A stretch of DNA of 64,000 nt, from contig NZ_PIPN01000004.1 of assembly GCF_003986955.1 (NCBI RefSeq), positions 265,875-329,874 of the forward strand. The letters run 5' to 3'. This document shows positions 49,514-60,383 of the stretch, one piece after another; the stretch's first letter is position 1, and each line of letters begins with the position of its first letter. This stretch comes from Aliidiomarina sedimenti (GTDB taxonomy: Bacteria > Pseudomonadota > Gammaproteobacteria > Enterobacterales > Alteromonadaceae). Under the pieces are notes generated by a model, which searched no databases, was not told the DNA's origin, and saw only the letters and a program-made list of their open reading frames with translations. The translations under genes were made by a program, and so were the position numbers.

Positions 49514-50398
49514 TTAGCCGCTGACTCTTTGACCGTTTAGCATGATCCAGTCGTCGCGTTGCTCTACCTCAGCGAACTGGACTGTTGGACGGTAGGCGTT
49601 CATTACGTCATCAGCCTGGCGGCTTAACACGCCGGACATGCAGAGCAAGCCAGCCTTACCGACGTAACCGAGAATTACTGATGCCAGTTCCTGCAGCGGG
49701 CCAGCAAGTACGTTGGCGACGACAATATCAGCCGCTAAACTGGGCTGTTCACTGGGTAAGTAGACCTCGAAGCGTTCCGCCACATCATTTCGTTGCGCGT
49801 TCTCTTTGGTTGCAATAAGAGCCTGGCGGTCGATATCGATACCCACACAACGAGCAGCACCAAGCTTCAGAGCGGCGATACCAAGAATGCCAGAGCCGCA
49901 GCCGACATCGACGACGGTTTTACCCTGTAAATCCTGCCGCGCGAGCCATTCCAGACAAAGCGCTGTGGTAGGGTGAGTGCCAGTGCCAAAAGCCATGCCA
50001 GGGTCGAGCAAAATATTAGCGGCATTGGGATCAGGTGCCTGATGCCAGGACGGCACGACCCAGAGATTGCTGGCAAACTGGATCGGCTTGAAGTTGTCCA
50101 TCCATTCCCGTTCCCAGTCTTTATCTTCGAGCTGATCGGTCTTGTACTGAAAGCCTTTGCCTAGGTATTTAACCTGCTCCAGCCGTTTAACCAATGCGCT
50201 GGTATTGAATTCAGCATCAAACAGGCCAGTGACCAGAGTATGGTCCCACAGCTGTACTTCCCCGGGGCCGGGCTCAAAAATAGGCGCATCTTTACCATCA
50301 CGATAGGTAACGGCTTGAGCGCCGTTCGCCATCAGCACATCGCCCAGTTGGCGGGCGTGTGCTTCATCACTACTTACAGTGAGTTGAATCCAGGGCAT
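49514..50398 (-). CDS. prmA: Ribosomal protein L11 methyltransferase
   Basis: The 294-residue enzyme trimethylates L11 using SAM. The N-terminal substrate domain begins MPWIQLTVSSDEAHARQLGD. The methyltransferase core has DPGMAFGTGTHPTTALCLEWL and DVGCGSGILGIAALKLGA, then NVLAGPLQELA. E. coli PrmA is 293 residues. It starts 2 bp after accC and is probably co-transcribed with it. Confidence 0.97.
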   Translation of the reverse strand: MPWIQLTVSSDEAHARQLGDVLMANGAQAVTYRDGKDAPIFEPGPGEVQLWDHTLVTGLFDAEFNTSALVKRLEQVKYLGKGFQYKTDQLEDKDWEREWMDNFKPIQFASNLWVVPSWHQAPDPNAANILLDPGMAFGTGTHPTTALCLEWLARQDLQGKTVVDVGCGSGILGIAALKLGAARCVGIDIDRQALIATKENAQRNDVAERFEVYLPSEQPSLAADIVVANVLAGPLQELASVILGYVGKAGLLCMSGVLSRQADDVMNAYRPTVQFAEVEQRDDWIMLNGQRVSG

Positions 50399-50400
50399 GT

Positions 50401-51744
50401 TTAGGAAAGCCCCAGTTTTTTCTCAAGGTAATGAATGTTGGTCCCACCATGCTGGAAGTTTTCATCCGCCATGATGTCTTTTTGCAATGGCGTATTGGTT
50501 TTAATACCGTCAATAATGAGTTCGCTCAGTGCGTTGCGCATGCGTGCAATTGCCACATCACGGTTGTCACCATAGGTAATCAGTTTACCAATCATGGAGT
50601 CATAGTTCGGCGGTACCCGATAATCGGTATAAATATGCGAATCCCAACGCACACCCATGCCACCCGGAGGATGAAAACGCGTAATAGTACCCGGCGATGG
50701 CACAAAGCGTTCCGGGTCTTCCGCATTGATCCGGCATTCTACCGCATGGCCGCGAATAACCACGTCTTCCTGAGTAAATGACAAGGGTCGGCCGGCGGCA
50801 ATACGAAGTTGCTCTTTGACCAGGTCAACGCCGGTGACCATTTCGGTCACAGGGTGCTCAACCTGGATACGGGTGTTCATTTCGATGAAATAAAACTCGC
50901 CGTTTTCGTACAGGAATTCGAAGGTACCTGCACCGCGGTAACCGATCTCAAGGCATGCGCGGGCACAGCGTTCGCCGATACTTTTGCGCATTTCCTGGGT
51001 AATGCCAGGAGCCGGGGCTTCTTCGACTACTTTCTGGTGACGACGTTGCATGGAGCAATCCCGTTCACCGAGGTGAACCGCATTCCCCTGGCCATCTGCC
51101 AACACCTGAACTTCAATGTGGCGCGGGTTCTCAAGGAATTTTTCCATGTAAACCACCGGGTTGCCAAAGGCTGCACGGGCTTCGTTCTGAGTCGCAACAA
51201 TGGAAGCGAGTAGTTCTTTCTCTTCGCGAACCACTCGCATACCGCGCCCACCGCCGCCGCCTGCCGCTTTAACAATCACAGGGTAGCCAATCCGTTTGGC
51301 GATTTTCAGGTTCTTCTCGTCATCATCGTCCAGTGAACCACCAGAGCCAGGTACACAAGGTACGCCAGCGGCTTTCATTGATTCGATGGCAGAAACCTTG
51401 TCACCCATCATGCGGATGACATCGGGTGTTGGGCCGACGAAAATGAAGCCTGAGTTTTCTACCTGCTCGGCAAAATCTGCATTCTCAGCCAGGAAGCCAT
51501 ACCCGGGATGGATAGCTGCTGCGTCGGTTACCTCAGCGGCACTAATGATACGGGGAATATTCAGGTAGCTGTCAGTGGCAGAAGCCGGTCCAATACAAAT
51601 CGACTCATCCGCTAACAACACATGCTTTAAATTTTTATCCACCGTGGAGTGAACAGCAACGGTCTTAATGCCTAGTTCTTTACAGGCACGTAAAATCCGC
51701 AACGCGATTTCACCACGGTTGGCAATGACTACTTTATCTAACAT
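50401..51744 (-). CDS. accC: Biotin carboxylase subunit of acetyl-CoA carboxylase
   Basis: I choose ATG 51744, giving [17 protein letters not shown] as in E. coli; upstream in-frame codons to 51792 overlap accB. The 447-residue ATP-grasp enzyme carboxylates biotin on AccB with ATP and bicarbonate. [18 protein letters not shown], the [14 protein letters not shown] block and YDSMIGKLI are visible. It forms the accBC operon for fatty acid synthesis with the gene just upstream. Confidence 0.97.
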   Translation of the reverse strand: MLDKVVIANRGEIALRILRACKELGIKTVAVHSTVDKNLKHVLLADESICIGPASATDSYLNIPRIISAAEVTDAAAIHPGYGFLAENADFAEQVENSGFIFVGPTPDVIRMMGDKVSAIESMKAAGVPCVPGSGGSLDDDDEKNLKIAKRIGYPVIVKAAGGGGGRGMRVVREEKELLASIVATQNEARAAFGNPVVYMEKFLENPRHIEVQVLADGQGNAVHLGERDCSMQRRHQKVVEEAPAPGITQEMRKSIGERCARACLEIGYRGAGTFEFLYENGEFYFIEMNTRIQVEHPVTEMVTGVDLVKEQLRIAAGRPLSFTQEDVVIRGHAVECRINAEDPERFVPSPGTITRFHPPGGMGVRWDSHIYTDYRVPPNYDSMIGKLITYGDNRDVAIARMRNALSELIIDGIKTNTPLQKDIMADENFQHGGTNIHYLEKKLGLS

Positions 51745-51763
51745 AACAGGGCCTAAGCGTGGT

Positions 51764-52222
51764 TTATTCAATAATGAATAGTGGCTGGTCAAACTCCACC
51801 GGTGCTTCGTTATCTACCAGGATCTTCTTCACAGTACCGCTGACGTCTGCTTCGATCTGGTTCATCATTTTCATTGCTTCAACGATGCACAGGGTGTCGC
51901 CGACATTCACTTGCTGGCCAACCTGAACAAAGGCTTTAGAGCCGGGAGCCGGAGACTCATAAAAAGTACCCACCATCGGCGAGCGAACCAGATGTCCAGT
52001 TTCTTCGGCCGGGGCAGCTGGCGCTTCGCTAGCCGCTCCACTTGCCTGTGGCGCTGCTGGAGCCGGAGCTGGAGCCGGGGCAGCAGCGTAATGCATTTGC
52101 GCCGCAGGTGCCGGGCTGTGACGGTTAATACGTACTGACTCTTCGCCTTCCGTAATTTCCAGTTCGGCAATGCCTGATTCTTCCACCAGTTCGATTAGCT
52201 TTTTAATTTTGCGAATATCCAT
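51764..52222 (-). CDS. accB: Biotin carboxyl carrier protein
   Basis: The start is ATG 52222 ([17 protein letters not shown], as in E. coli); a TTG two codons upstream is an unlikely alternative. The 152-residue protein has a short N-terminal domain, a flexible Ala/Pro linker (about residues 37-75) and the biotinyl domain with EAMKMM, biotinylated at Lys118. It carries carboxybiotin between AccC and the carboxyltransferase. Confidence 0.97.
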   Translation of the reverse strand: MDIRKIKKLIELVEESGIAELEITEGEESVRINRHSPAPAAQMHYAAAPAPAPAPAAPQASGAASEAPAAPAEETGHLVRSPMVGTFYESPAPGSKAFVQVGQQVNVGDTLCIVEAMKMMNQIEADVSGTVKKILVDNEAPVEFDQPLFIIE

Positions 52223-52251
52223 AACCAATGTCTTTGCTCTTTTAGTAAATG

Positions 52252-52704
52252 TTAAGTAGAGGATCGCAGGTGCTTAATAGCACACTGCAACGCGAATTCG
52301 TAACCCATTGAACCAAGCCCGCAGATAACGCCTTCGGCTATGTCCGAAAGGTAAGAATGCTGGCGAAAAGGTTCACGGGCGTGAACGTTAGACAGATGCA
52401 CTTCGATAAACGGAATCTGCACTGCCTGGAAAGCATCGCGCAGTGCGACGCTGGTATGCGTATACGCAGCCGGGTTGACCACGATAAATTGATAATGGCC
52501 GCGTGCCTGTTGCACTGCTTCTATTAACTCGTGCTCGGCATTACTTTGCAGACAGCTCAACTCAACACCGGCCTGCTCGGCTTCGAGCATTAACGCGGCG
52601 TTAATATCAGCCAGGGTCTGCGAACCGTAAATCTCGGGTTCGCGACTTCCCAGTAAATTCAAATTAGGTCCGTGAAGAACCAAAACACGTAGTTTATGAG
52701 CCAT
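52252..52704 (-). CDS. aroQ: Type II 3-dehydroquinate dehydratase
   Basis: The start is ATG 52704 ([19 protein letters not shown]); an ATG at 52743 in frame adds 13 residues not typical of the family. The 150-residue enzyme converts 3-dehydroquinate to dehydroshikimate in the shikimate pathway. [18 protein letters not shown] holds the active-site Tyr and lid, [15 protein letters not shown] the substrate loop, and [14 protein letters not shown] the His. It is 30 bp upstream of accB, as in many gammaproteobacteria. Confidence 0.96.
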   Translation of the reverse strand: MAHKLRVLVLHGPNLNLLGSREPEIYGSQTLADINAALMLEAEQAGVELSCLQSNAEHELIEAVQQARGHYQFIVVNPAAYTHTSVALRDAFQAVQIPFIEVHLSNVHAREPFRQHSYLSDIAEGVICGLGSMGYEFALQCAIKHLRSST

Positions 52705-52831
52705 CTTGACGTTATCTGCTGCGATATAGCCAACTGCTAACATAGCGAACTGGCAATTAAGTGATTTTTCCCATTATAAAGGCAAAAATTGAAATAGCAG
52801 TAAAATACTGGTCTTATCACAGCAGTTCGCG

Positions 52832-54598
52832 TCAATTTTCCTTATTCATTAGGCTTTCCAGGTGTTCCTGGAACTCACTGGCGTTCATAAAGCCCGTCAC
52901 CCGAGCGTTCTGAATTTCATTTCCAGCCGGGTCAAAGAATAAAATTGTCGGCAGACCCACCACCTGATACTCACTCAGTAGTTCGGTATTGGTTGCGTTG
53001 GTGGCCGTGACATCAGCCTGCAATACCACAACGTCCTCCAGTTGGGCCTGTACCCCAGGATCGGTAAAGGTATACACCTCAAACTCTTTGCAGGCGACAC
53101 ACCAGTCGGCATACAGATCAAGCATCACCCATTGGCCTTCTGCTGCTGTGACACGGCTTTGGAGTTCCTCCAGTGAGGTCACGGGTTCAAACTCGAGGTG
53201 TTCAATAAATGCAGACTGAATGAATGGTTTTTGCCAGACGGCGCCGGCGGCTGCGACTACGATAAGAATAGCGCTGAGCACCAGCCGGCCGCGGGTTTTC
53301 AGTTGCGGCCAAAAGCTGCGCGCGATGATAAGTAAACTGGCGGCGATAAAAATAAGCCAGATGACACCAGCCAACACCATGGGTAACAGACGTTCAATCA
53401 GGAACAGCGCGACTGCAAGTAGCAATAGCCCGAAAACGATTTTTACACTATTCATCCAGGCGCCGGCTTTCGGCAACAGCTTGCCACCAGAAGTACCAAT
53501 GAGAATTAATGGCAGCCCCATGCCGATACTAAGGGCGTACAGTATCAGCGCACCGTTTACGACGTCGCCGGACTGAGCAATAAACAGCAGCACGCCTGAC
53601 AATGGCGCCGTGGTGCATGGCGATGCGACCAGGCCGGATAACGCGCCCATGGCGAAAACACCGCCGTACGCGCCGCCCTTTTGTTGCTGACTAATACTGT
53701 TTAGCTTGGCCTGCCAGCTGGCAGGCAACTGCATATTAAAAGCGCCGAACATGCCAGCGGCCAGAACAACAAATAGTACAGCCAGGGTTAGCAGCACCGC
53801 AGGATGTTGCAGCATGGCTTGATATTGCATCCCGGCGAGAGCGACGATCACGCCGAGCGTGGTGTAGGTCAGCGCCATCCCCTGGACATAGACAAATGAC
53901 AACATAAAGCCGCGTCGGGTCGACAATTTGCCTTTTTGCCCGCCGATAATACCGACAATGATCGGATACATCGGAAAGACACAGGGCGTGAACGCAAGAC
54001 CAAGCCCGAGCAGGACAAACACCGCCATGACCCAGACCAGGTTATCGGATGAAAGCAGGTCACTAAATGGGCCACTGGCGGGTTCAGAAAAGTCGCTCAA
54101 GGATGTGGCGCTGGAGTCATTACCCGCGCCCGAAGTTGGCTGTAAAGGGATCTCTTTGCTGGTCGGTGCATAACAAAGGCCCGCATCGGCGCAGCCCTGG
54201 TAGGTTACAGTCAGTGAAGTGTCTTCACGAACAGGGGCAAGCTCAAGCGTGATCGCAAGACGGTCCCGGTAAATAAAGGTTTCGCCAAAAAATTCATCGT
54301 GATGTTCATCGGCGGCCGGCAGTGGCTGGACGCCATATATCAGCCCTTCGGGCTGGTAACTAAAACGGTGCTGGTAAAGGTAGTAGCCGTCGGCGATCTC
54401 AAAATACAGAGTGAGTTCGTCACCTTGCTGCTCGAAGTCAAAGGCGAACGCCTGGTCTACGGGTAAAAAGTCGCTGTCGTTGCTGGCGTACTGGTTAATA
54501 TCGAAGGTCTGTGCGTGCGCGACCGACATGCTGAGTGTCACGAGCGCGAGCAGAGCTATTCCAGCCTGTTTAAACAGGGTACGTAAAATTGAATACAT
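52832..54598 (-). CDS. dsbD: Thiol:disulfide interchange protein DsbD
   Basis: I choose ATG 54598, which gives a good signal peptide ending VAHA; codons upstream to 54649 overlap cutA. The 588-residue protein has a periplasmic N-terminal domain with Cys pair (GCADAGLCYAP), an eight-helix membrane domain with Cys in FTPCVFPM and SPCTTAPLSG, and a C-terminal thioredoxin domain with WCVACK. It moves electrons from cytoplasmic thioredoxin to periplasmic isomerases and cytochrome maturation. It directly follows cutA. Confidence 0.96.
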   Translation of the reverse strand: MYSILRTLFKQAGIALLALVTLSMSVAHAQTFDINQYASNDSDFLPVDQAFAFDFEQQGDELTLYFEIADGYYLYQHRFSYQPEGLIYGVQPLPAADEHHDEFFGETFIYRDRLAITLELAPVREDTSLTVTYQGCADAGLCYAPTSKEIPLQPTSGAGNDSSATSLSDFSEPASGPFSDLLSSDNLVWVMAVFVLLGLGLAFTPCVFPMYPIIVGIIGGQKGKLSTRRGFMLSFVYVQGMALTYTTLGVIVALAGMQYQAMLQHPAVLLTLAVLFVVLAAGMFGAFNMQLPASWQAKLNSISQQQKGGAYGGVFAMGALSGLVASPCTTAPLSGVLLFIAQSGDVVNGALILYALSIGMGLPLILIGTSGGKLLPKAGAWMNSVKIVFGLLLLAVALFLIERLLPMVLAGVIWLIFIAASLLIIARSFWPQLKTRGRLVLSAILIVVAAAGAVWQKPFIQSAFIEHLEFEPVTSLEELQSRVTAAEGQWVMLDLYADWCVACKEFEVYTFTDPGVQAQLEDVVVLQADVTATNATNTELLSEYQVVGLPTILFFDPAGNEIQNARVTGFMNASEFQEHLESLMNKEN

Positions 54599-54599
54599 C

Positions 54600-54917
54600 T
54601 TAGCCAACCGCCTTGCTAATCCATTGTAAGTAATCAGGAAGCCCCGCATTTATATCGAAGGCAATAATTTCGGGTGTGTCATAAGGGTGAAGCTTGCTCA
54701 AAGCCGACTCCAGCGCCGGATAGGCCTGGCTAGTGGTCTTAATCAGCATCAGGAATTCTTCACTATGCTCAATTTTCCCTTGCCATTCGTACACAGACTG
54801 TAACCCAGGCACTATATTTACACAGGCTGCTAGTCGTTGTTCAACCAGTGCCGCTGCAAGTGAGCTTGCAGATTGCTGATCAGGGGTGGTGCATAACACC
54901 AGTTGTGGCTTACTCAT
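54600..54917 (-). CDS. cutA: Divalent-cation tolerance protein CutA
   Basis: The start is ATG 54917 with GGGAG upstream; a TTG at 54929 is in frame. The 105-residue trimeric protein has the usual CutA layout: LVLCTTPDQQSASSLAAALVEQRLAACVNI, then SVYEWQGKIEHSEEFLMLIKT and HPYDTPEIIAF. Its biochemical function is debated; it was linked to copper tolerance in E. coli. cutA-dsbD order is the same as in E. coli. Confidence 0.95.
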   Translation of the reverse strand: MSKPQLVLCTTPDQQSASSLAAALVEQRLAACVNIVPGLQSVYEWQGKIEHSEEFLMLIKTTSQAYPALESALSKLHPYDTPEIIAFDINAGLPDYLQWISKAVG

Positions 54918-55003
54918 ACGGGCTCCCAAACTTTACCGCTGCAGCGCTTGAAAATCGCACTATCATGCCTCATCTATAAACGAACACCAAGCCAGGATAG
55001 TTT

Positions 55004-55522
55004 ATGTTGCAGATACTTTTATTGTTGTTTATTGCCGTACCCATCGTCGAAATTGCCGTATTGCTGCAGGTCGGCGACCTTATTGGCGGCCTCAATACGC
55101 TGGTCGTCATTATACTGACAGCCGTCATTGGTGCCTTACTGGTCAAGCAGCAGGGCATTCAGAACTGGATGCGCATGCAAAGCAAAATGGCCAGAGGGCA
55201 AATGCCTGGTGAAGAAATGGCTGGCGGTTTACTCATTTTCCTTGCCGGGGTGCTGCTGATTACCCCGGGGTTTGTGACCGATGTAATCGGCCTGCTGTTT
55301 TTGTTGCCTCCGACTCGCAGTGTGATTGCCAAAGCCATGCTTAAACGGATGGTGATCCGCGGAGCTGGCGCTCAGTTCAGTCATTTCCAGCGTAAAGGCC
55401 CGGCTGGTCGCGATAGCCAGCAGGAAAAAGGGACCACCATTGACGGTGAGTATCAGCATAAAGCGGGTTCTGAATCGCAGTTAGCAGAGCCCTCTGATGA
55501 TAACGACCAGAAAAAAAATTAG
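55004..55522 (+). CDS. fxsA: FxsA family membrane protein
   Basis: The 172-residue inner-membrane protein has transmembrane segments at about residues 3-20, 28-47 and 74-98, with the family phrase LLITPGFVTDVIGLLFLLPPTR. The C-terminus is hydrophilic and Gln/Glu-rich. In E. coli overproduction relieves F-plasmid exclusion of phage T7. Its position before groES and beyond cutA-dsbD matches the E. coli region, though aspA and dcuA are absent here. Confidence 0.92.
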   Translation: MLQILLLLFIAVPIVEIAVLLQVGDLIGGLNTLVVIILTAVIGALLVKQQGIQNWMRMQSKMARGQMPGEEMAGGLLIFLAGVLLITPGFVTDVIGLLFLLPPTRSVIAKAMLKRMVIRGAGAQFSHFQRKGPAGRDSQQEKGTTIDGEYQHKAGSESQLAEPSDDNDQKKN

Positions 55523-55541
55523 CTTTTTTTAACGGTGGGGT

Positions 55542-55569
55542 ATTGGGTTCTTTTCTGTCGCCCCCATTT
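55542..55569 (+). promoter_or_regulatory. Candidate heat-shock (sigma-32) promoter of groESL
   Basis: The -10-like CCCCATTT (55562-55569) fits the sigma-32 consensus well. A partial -35 ATTGGGT (55542-55548) lies 13 bp upstream and matches only at TTG. It is 72 bp before the groES ATG. Confidence 0.6.
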
Positions 55570-55641
55570 TGCATTCACAAAAGTTTTTAACACCGGCCGT
55601 TTTGGCCTTTTGTTATCTCTACCTACTAAGGGAGTATCACG

Positions 55642-55932
55642 ATGAAACTTCGTCCTTTGCATGACCGTGTGATCGTTAAGCGTTCTGACGCTGAAAGTAA
55701 GTCACCTGGCGGCATCGTTTTAACTGGCTCAGCAGCTGAAAAATCAACTCGTGGCGAAATCATTGCCGTCGGTAAAGGTCGCATCCTTGAGAATGGCGAA
55801 ATAAAACCGCTGGATGTGAAGGTTGGTGACAAAGTGCTGTTCAGCGAAAGCTACGGCGTTAAAACCGAGAAGCTGGACGGTGAAGAAGTCTTGATCATGA
55901 GCGAGTCAGATATTCTGGCTATCGTCGAGTAA
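55642..55932 (+). CDS. groS: Co-chaperonin GroES
   Basis: The 96-residue protein forms the heptameric lid of Gro[36 protein letters not shown] includes the mobile loop, and [22 protein letters not shown] follows. Length and sequence match the family. AAGGGAGT precedes the start. It is 34 bp upstream of groEL with a shared promoter. Confidence 0.98.
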   Translation: MKLRPLHDRVIVKRSDAESKSPGGIVLTGSAAEKSTRGEIIAVGKGRILENGEIKPLDVKVGDKVLFSESYGVKTEKLDGEEVLIMSESDILAIVE

Positions 55933-55954
55933 TCCTGATTAACCTGATTTATAA

Positions 55955-57598
<1,644 letters not shown>

Positions 57599-57659
57599 GA
57601 CAATGATGTAACTGGGCGCTGCTGAAACACAGCAGGGCCTGACCCATCAGCGTTAACTG

Positions 57660-57697
57660 AAAGGCGCTGTAGCTGTAAAAGGCTACAGCGCCTTTTT
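57660..57697 (+). terminator. Rho-independent terminator of groESL
   Basis: A 14-bp stem (57660-57673 with 57682-57695), loop of 8 nt, followed by a T-run, 60 bp after the groEL stop. Confidence 0.92.
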
Positions 57698-57715
57698 CGT
57701 GGCCGGGCCATCCAC

Positions 57716-57744
57716 TTGACTAATACTGGTAGCGGCGCTAAAAG
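57716..57744 (+). promoter_or_regulatory. Candidate sigma-70 promoter for the DUF3016 gene
   Basis: TTGACT (57716-57721), 17-bp spacer, TAAAAG (57739-57744), directly after the groESL terminator and 59 bp before the ATG. Confidence 0.6.
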
Positions 57745-57802
57745 AACTAGATGGTCAATAAGTGGTCGTATCCAACAGGGAACGACTGTGGAGGAAGAGA
57801 AT

Positions 57803-58300
57803 ATGCGTGTAAAATTGTTAACGTTAATGGCGGCCGGAGCGATGCTGATACCATCAGTTGCGGCCAGTGCTGAGTTAGATTTCACCTGGGGCGATGCGGA
57901 TAAATTTACTGATATTGAATCCGGCGATGAAAACCGCACGCGTTTCCGCCAGCGTATTGCTGAGGGCTTTGAGCAAATATTCCAGCAAAATGCTGAACAA
58001 TTACCCTCAGATCAGACGTTGAAAGTGACCATTACCAATGTTGATTTAGCGGGGCACGTCGATATGTCGGGAACGGAGCGCTTGCGCATAGTGCAACGAG
58101 GGCATCCGCCGATGGTTAGTTTCAGCTATGAGTTGCTGGACGCTGATGGAAATAGTCTGGCTTCTGGCGAAGAGCGCCTGAGAGGCCGTAGCGCAGGGTC
58201 CAGTGCTTCACGAACTCAACGTGGCAGCCAGAGTTTACTTACCCATGAACGCGAGATGCTGAATGACTGGTTCCGTGATACTTTTGACATGGATAATTAA
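57803..58300 (+). CDS. DUF3016 family exported protein
   Basis: I choose ATG 57803 after GAGGAAGAG; the frame is open further upstream but without signal character. The 165-residue protein has a signal peptide (about residues 1-23, ending ASA). The mature part follows the DUF3016 pattern: FTWGDADKFTDIES, LPSDQTLKVTITNVDLAGHVD, MVSFSYELLDADGNSLASGEERL and a C-terminal HEREMLNDWFRDTF. It is presumed periplasmic. Function is unknown. Confidence 0.82.
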   Translation: MRVKLLTLMAAGAMLIPSVAASAELDFTWGDADKFTDIESGDENRTRFRQRIAEGFEQIFQQNAEQLPSDQTLKVTITNVDLAGHVDMSGTERLRIVQRGHPPMVSFSYELLDADGNSLASGEERLRGRSAGSSASRTQRGSQSLLTHEREMLNDWFRDTFDMDN

Positions 58301-58349
58301 GATCTGGCAGTCTTTACATTAAGAATCTGAAAATCAGGTCGATAGCACT

Positions 58350-58376
58350 AACGAGGCGTTGTAATTACGCCTCGTT
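58350..58376 (+). terminator. Hairpin after the DUF3016 gene
   Basis: A perfect 10-bp stem (58350-58359 with 58367-58376), 7-nt loop, followed by a short pyrimidine tract. Probable terminator. Confidence 0.65.
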
Positions 58377-58413
58377 GTCTTTAACCAAATAGGTCGTGTA
58401 CCTAGGAGGCTTC

Positions 58414-58596
58414 ATGGAAGTATCAATGAATAGCCAGCAAGCGCTTGAATTAAAAGGCGTTCAAATGGCAAACAACCAGCAAAAAGCAGTCGGTCAAGCA
58501 AGCCTTCAGCTGTTAGACTCTGCTGCAGTAACTGCCACAGTAAGTAATGCGGCACCAAGTGCTGCTGTTGGTAATAACATCAATACCACGGCTTAA
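58414..58596 (+). CDS. Small YjfB-like protein (possible motility-associated family)
   Basis: The 60-residue product starts at ATG 58414, four bases after a perfect AGGAGG (58404-58409); an in-frame ATG at 58396 precedes that site and is unlikely. The sequence is Gln/Ala/Asn-rich with one amphipathic helix (SQQALELKGVQMANNQQKAV, then GQASLQLLDSAA) and a disordered Ala/Asn/Thr tail. Pattern and size resemble the YjfB putative motility family (PF14070), but this is a weak match made by eye. It is convergent with epmB, overlapping by 4 bp. Confidence 0.55.
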   Translation: MEVSMNSQQALELKGVQMANNQQKAVGQASLQLLDSAAVTATVSNAAPSAAVGNNINTTA

Positions 58597-59612
58597 AAAT
58601 GCAGTGGGGTCTTACTGGCCTCACCCGCTATTTCGCGCACTAACCTGGGCACCAAAAACCCGGGTAATGTGCGCAACAGGTCGTGCATAATCAGGCTGGC
58701 ATTGGCATCACTGACTGCGAAGTGCGCTGCCCCTGCCACCTTATCAAGCTGGTGCAGGTAATAGGGCATAACCTGACTGGCAAAAAGCTTCTCACTAAGC
58801 TCTGCTAATATCCCGGCACTGTCGTTAACTCCCTTTAGCAACACACTCTGATTAAGTAAATGAATGCCCTGCTGGCGCCAGGTCGCAAGCCGCTGGCTAA
58901 GTGCAGGGCTTATTTCGTTGCCGTGATTGGCATGAATAACCAGAATCACCTGCAAGCGACTGCGCTGCAGACGCAAGCCAAGGGTTTGCGTTAAGCGTTG
59001 CGGAATGACAACGGGTAAGCGGCTGTGAATACGCACCCGGGTTAGTTGCGGCAAACGCTCAAGCATATCCAACACATGACTTAGCTGTTCATCATTTGCC
59101 ATCAGCGGATCGCCACCACTAAGAATAACTTCGTTCACGTCCGGATGTTGAAGGATATACGCATGGACTCGTTCGAGCTCGCGCCGTCCTATTTTGTGTT
59201 CAGCATAGGGGAAATGCCTGCGAAAGCAATAGCGACAATTGACCGCGCAGCCGCCGCGCAAAATAAGCAGCAGCCTGGATTGGTATTTATGCAGAATTCC
59301 ACTTGCTGCCGTTGCACTCTCTTCGCCTAACGGGTCGGCGTTATACCCGTCGACCACAGTAAATTCGTCCTCGCGTGGCCATACCTGGCGTAGCAGTGGG
59401 TCGTTGGGATCGCCGCGTTGCATTAATGAAACGAAATGCTTAGGTACCCGCATGCTAAACAATTGCCGTGCAGGTGCGTGTTGCTTAACCCAGTTAGCGT
59501 CAAGTTGCAGTGCCTGGCCGAGTGTTTGCGGATCCGTGTAGGCATCGGCTAACTGGTGTTGCCAGCTGGACTCCAGTTCAATGGGTGTTACTTGCTGCGC
59601 AGTTGGTTGCAT
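58593..59612 (-). CDS. epmB: EF-P beta-lysylation radical-SAM aminomutase EpmB
   Basis: The 339-residue radical SAM protein has the CxxxCxxC cluster motif at Cys122, Cys126 and Cys129, with the aromatic pattern CRYCFRRHFPY of lysine 2,3-aminomutase relatives. ILSGGDPLM and HSRLPVVIPQRLT follow. It makes (R)-beta-lysine for modification of EF-P. It is divergent from efp, with epmA just beyond, so the full modification set is together. Confidence 0.95.
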   Translation of the reverse strand: MQPTAQQVTPIELESSWQHQLADAYTDPQTLGQALQLDANWVKQHAPARQLFSMRVPKHFVSLMQRGDPNDPLLRQVWPREDEFTVVDGYNADPLGEESATAASGILHKYQSRLLLILRGGCAVNCRYCFRRHFPYAEHKIGRRELERVHAYILQHPDVNEVILSGGDPLMANDEQLSHVLDMLERLPQLTRVRIHSRLPVVIPQRLTQTLGLRLQRSRLQVILVIHANHGNEISPALSQRLATWRQQGIHLLNQSVLLKGVNDSAGILAELSEKLFASQVMPYYLHQLDKVAGAAHFAVSDANASLIMHDLLRTLPGFLVPRLVREIAGEASKTPLHF

Positions 59613-59728
59613 CGTTCCACTGTGGGTTGTCGTCGTTTGGATGAGAGCGATTATTTTACCTGAAATGCGGCTCTATTTGGTTTATTATTGGGGCAAAATT
59701 TGCAGACTTCCCAGTAAAGAGGATACCC

Positions 59729-60298
59729 ATGGCAAGTTACAGTACCAATGAATTCAAAGGCGGCCTGAAGATTATGCAGGATGGCGAGCCTTGTAGCATC
59801 CTGGAAAATGAAATGGTTAAGCCAGGCAAAGGCCAGGCATTTAACCGGGTTAAAATCCGTAAACTAATCAGCGGCAAAGTGGTTGAGAAGACATTCAAGT
59901 CGGGCGAAAGCGTAGAAGCGGCGGATGTTCAGGAAATTGAACTGGCCTATTTGTATTCAGATGGCGAGTTCTGGCACTTTATGAACAACGAAACCTTTGA
60001 ACAGATAGCCGCGGACGAAGCGGCTGTAAGTGATGCCACCAAGTGGCTGGTTGAACAGGACGTCTGCACCTTAACCTTATGGGACGGCAAACCCATTAAT
60101 GTCACTCCGCCTAACTTTGTTGAACTTGAGATCACTGAAACGGACCCGGGTCTGAAAGGCGATACTCAGGGGACTGGCGGTAAACCAGCAACACTTGTTA
60201 CTGGCGCGGTAGTGCGGGTTCCATTGTTTGTGCAGACGGGTGAAGTGGTCAAAGTAGATACCCGCAATGGTGAATACGTTTCCCGTGTGCAAAAGTAA
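59729..60298 (+). CDS. efp: Translation elongation factor P
   Basis: The 189-residue three-domain factor relieves ribosome stalling at polyproline. The tip loop VKPGKGQAF has Lys34, the site for beta-lysylation by EpmA/EpmB. The C-terminal signature [14 protein letters not shown] is intact. AAGAGGA precedes the ATG. A terminator separates it from epmA. Confidence 0.98.
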   Translation: MASYSTNEFKGGLKIMQDGEPCSILENEMVKPGKGQAFNRVKIRKLISGKVVEKTFKSGESVEAADVQEIELAYLYSDGEFWHFMNNETFEQIAADEAAVSDATKWLVEQDVCTLTLWDGKPINVTPPNFVELEITETDPGLKGDTQGTGGKPATLVTGAVVRVPLFVQTGEVVKVDTRNGEYVSRVQK

Positions 60299-60315
60299 TT
60301 CACGCTAACGAATAA

Positions 60316-60353
60316 CAAAAAGCGGTGTCGTTGCTGAACGACACCGCTTTTTT
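60316..60353. terminator. Rho-independent terminator after efp
   Basis: A 12-bp stem (60321-60332 with 60337-60348), loop GCTG, flanked by A- and T-runs. Confidence 0.92.
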
Positions 60354-60383
60354 AGTTCTGTGAGACCTTTGAGGTAGTAATCA

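Noticed and set aside
52252..52704. Ala in the AroQ motif NPAAYTH instead of the more common Gly
   Set aside because: The Ala form also occurs in other gammaproteobacterial AroQ proteins, so it is not a defect.
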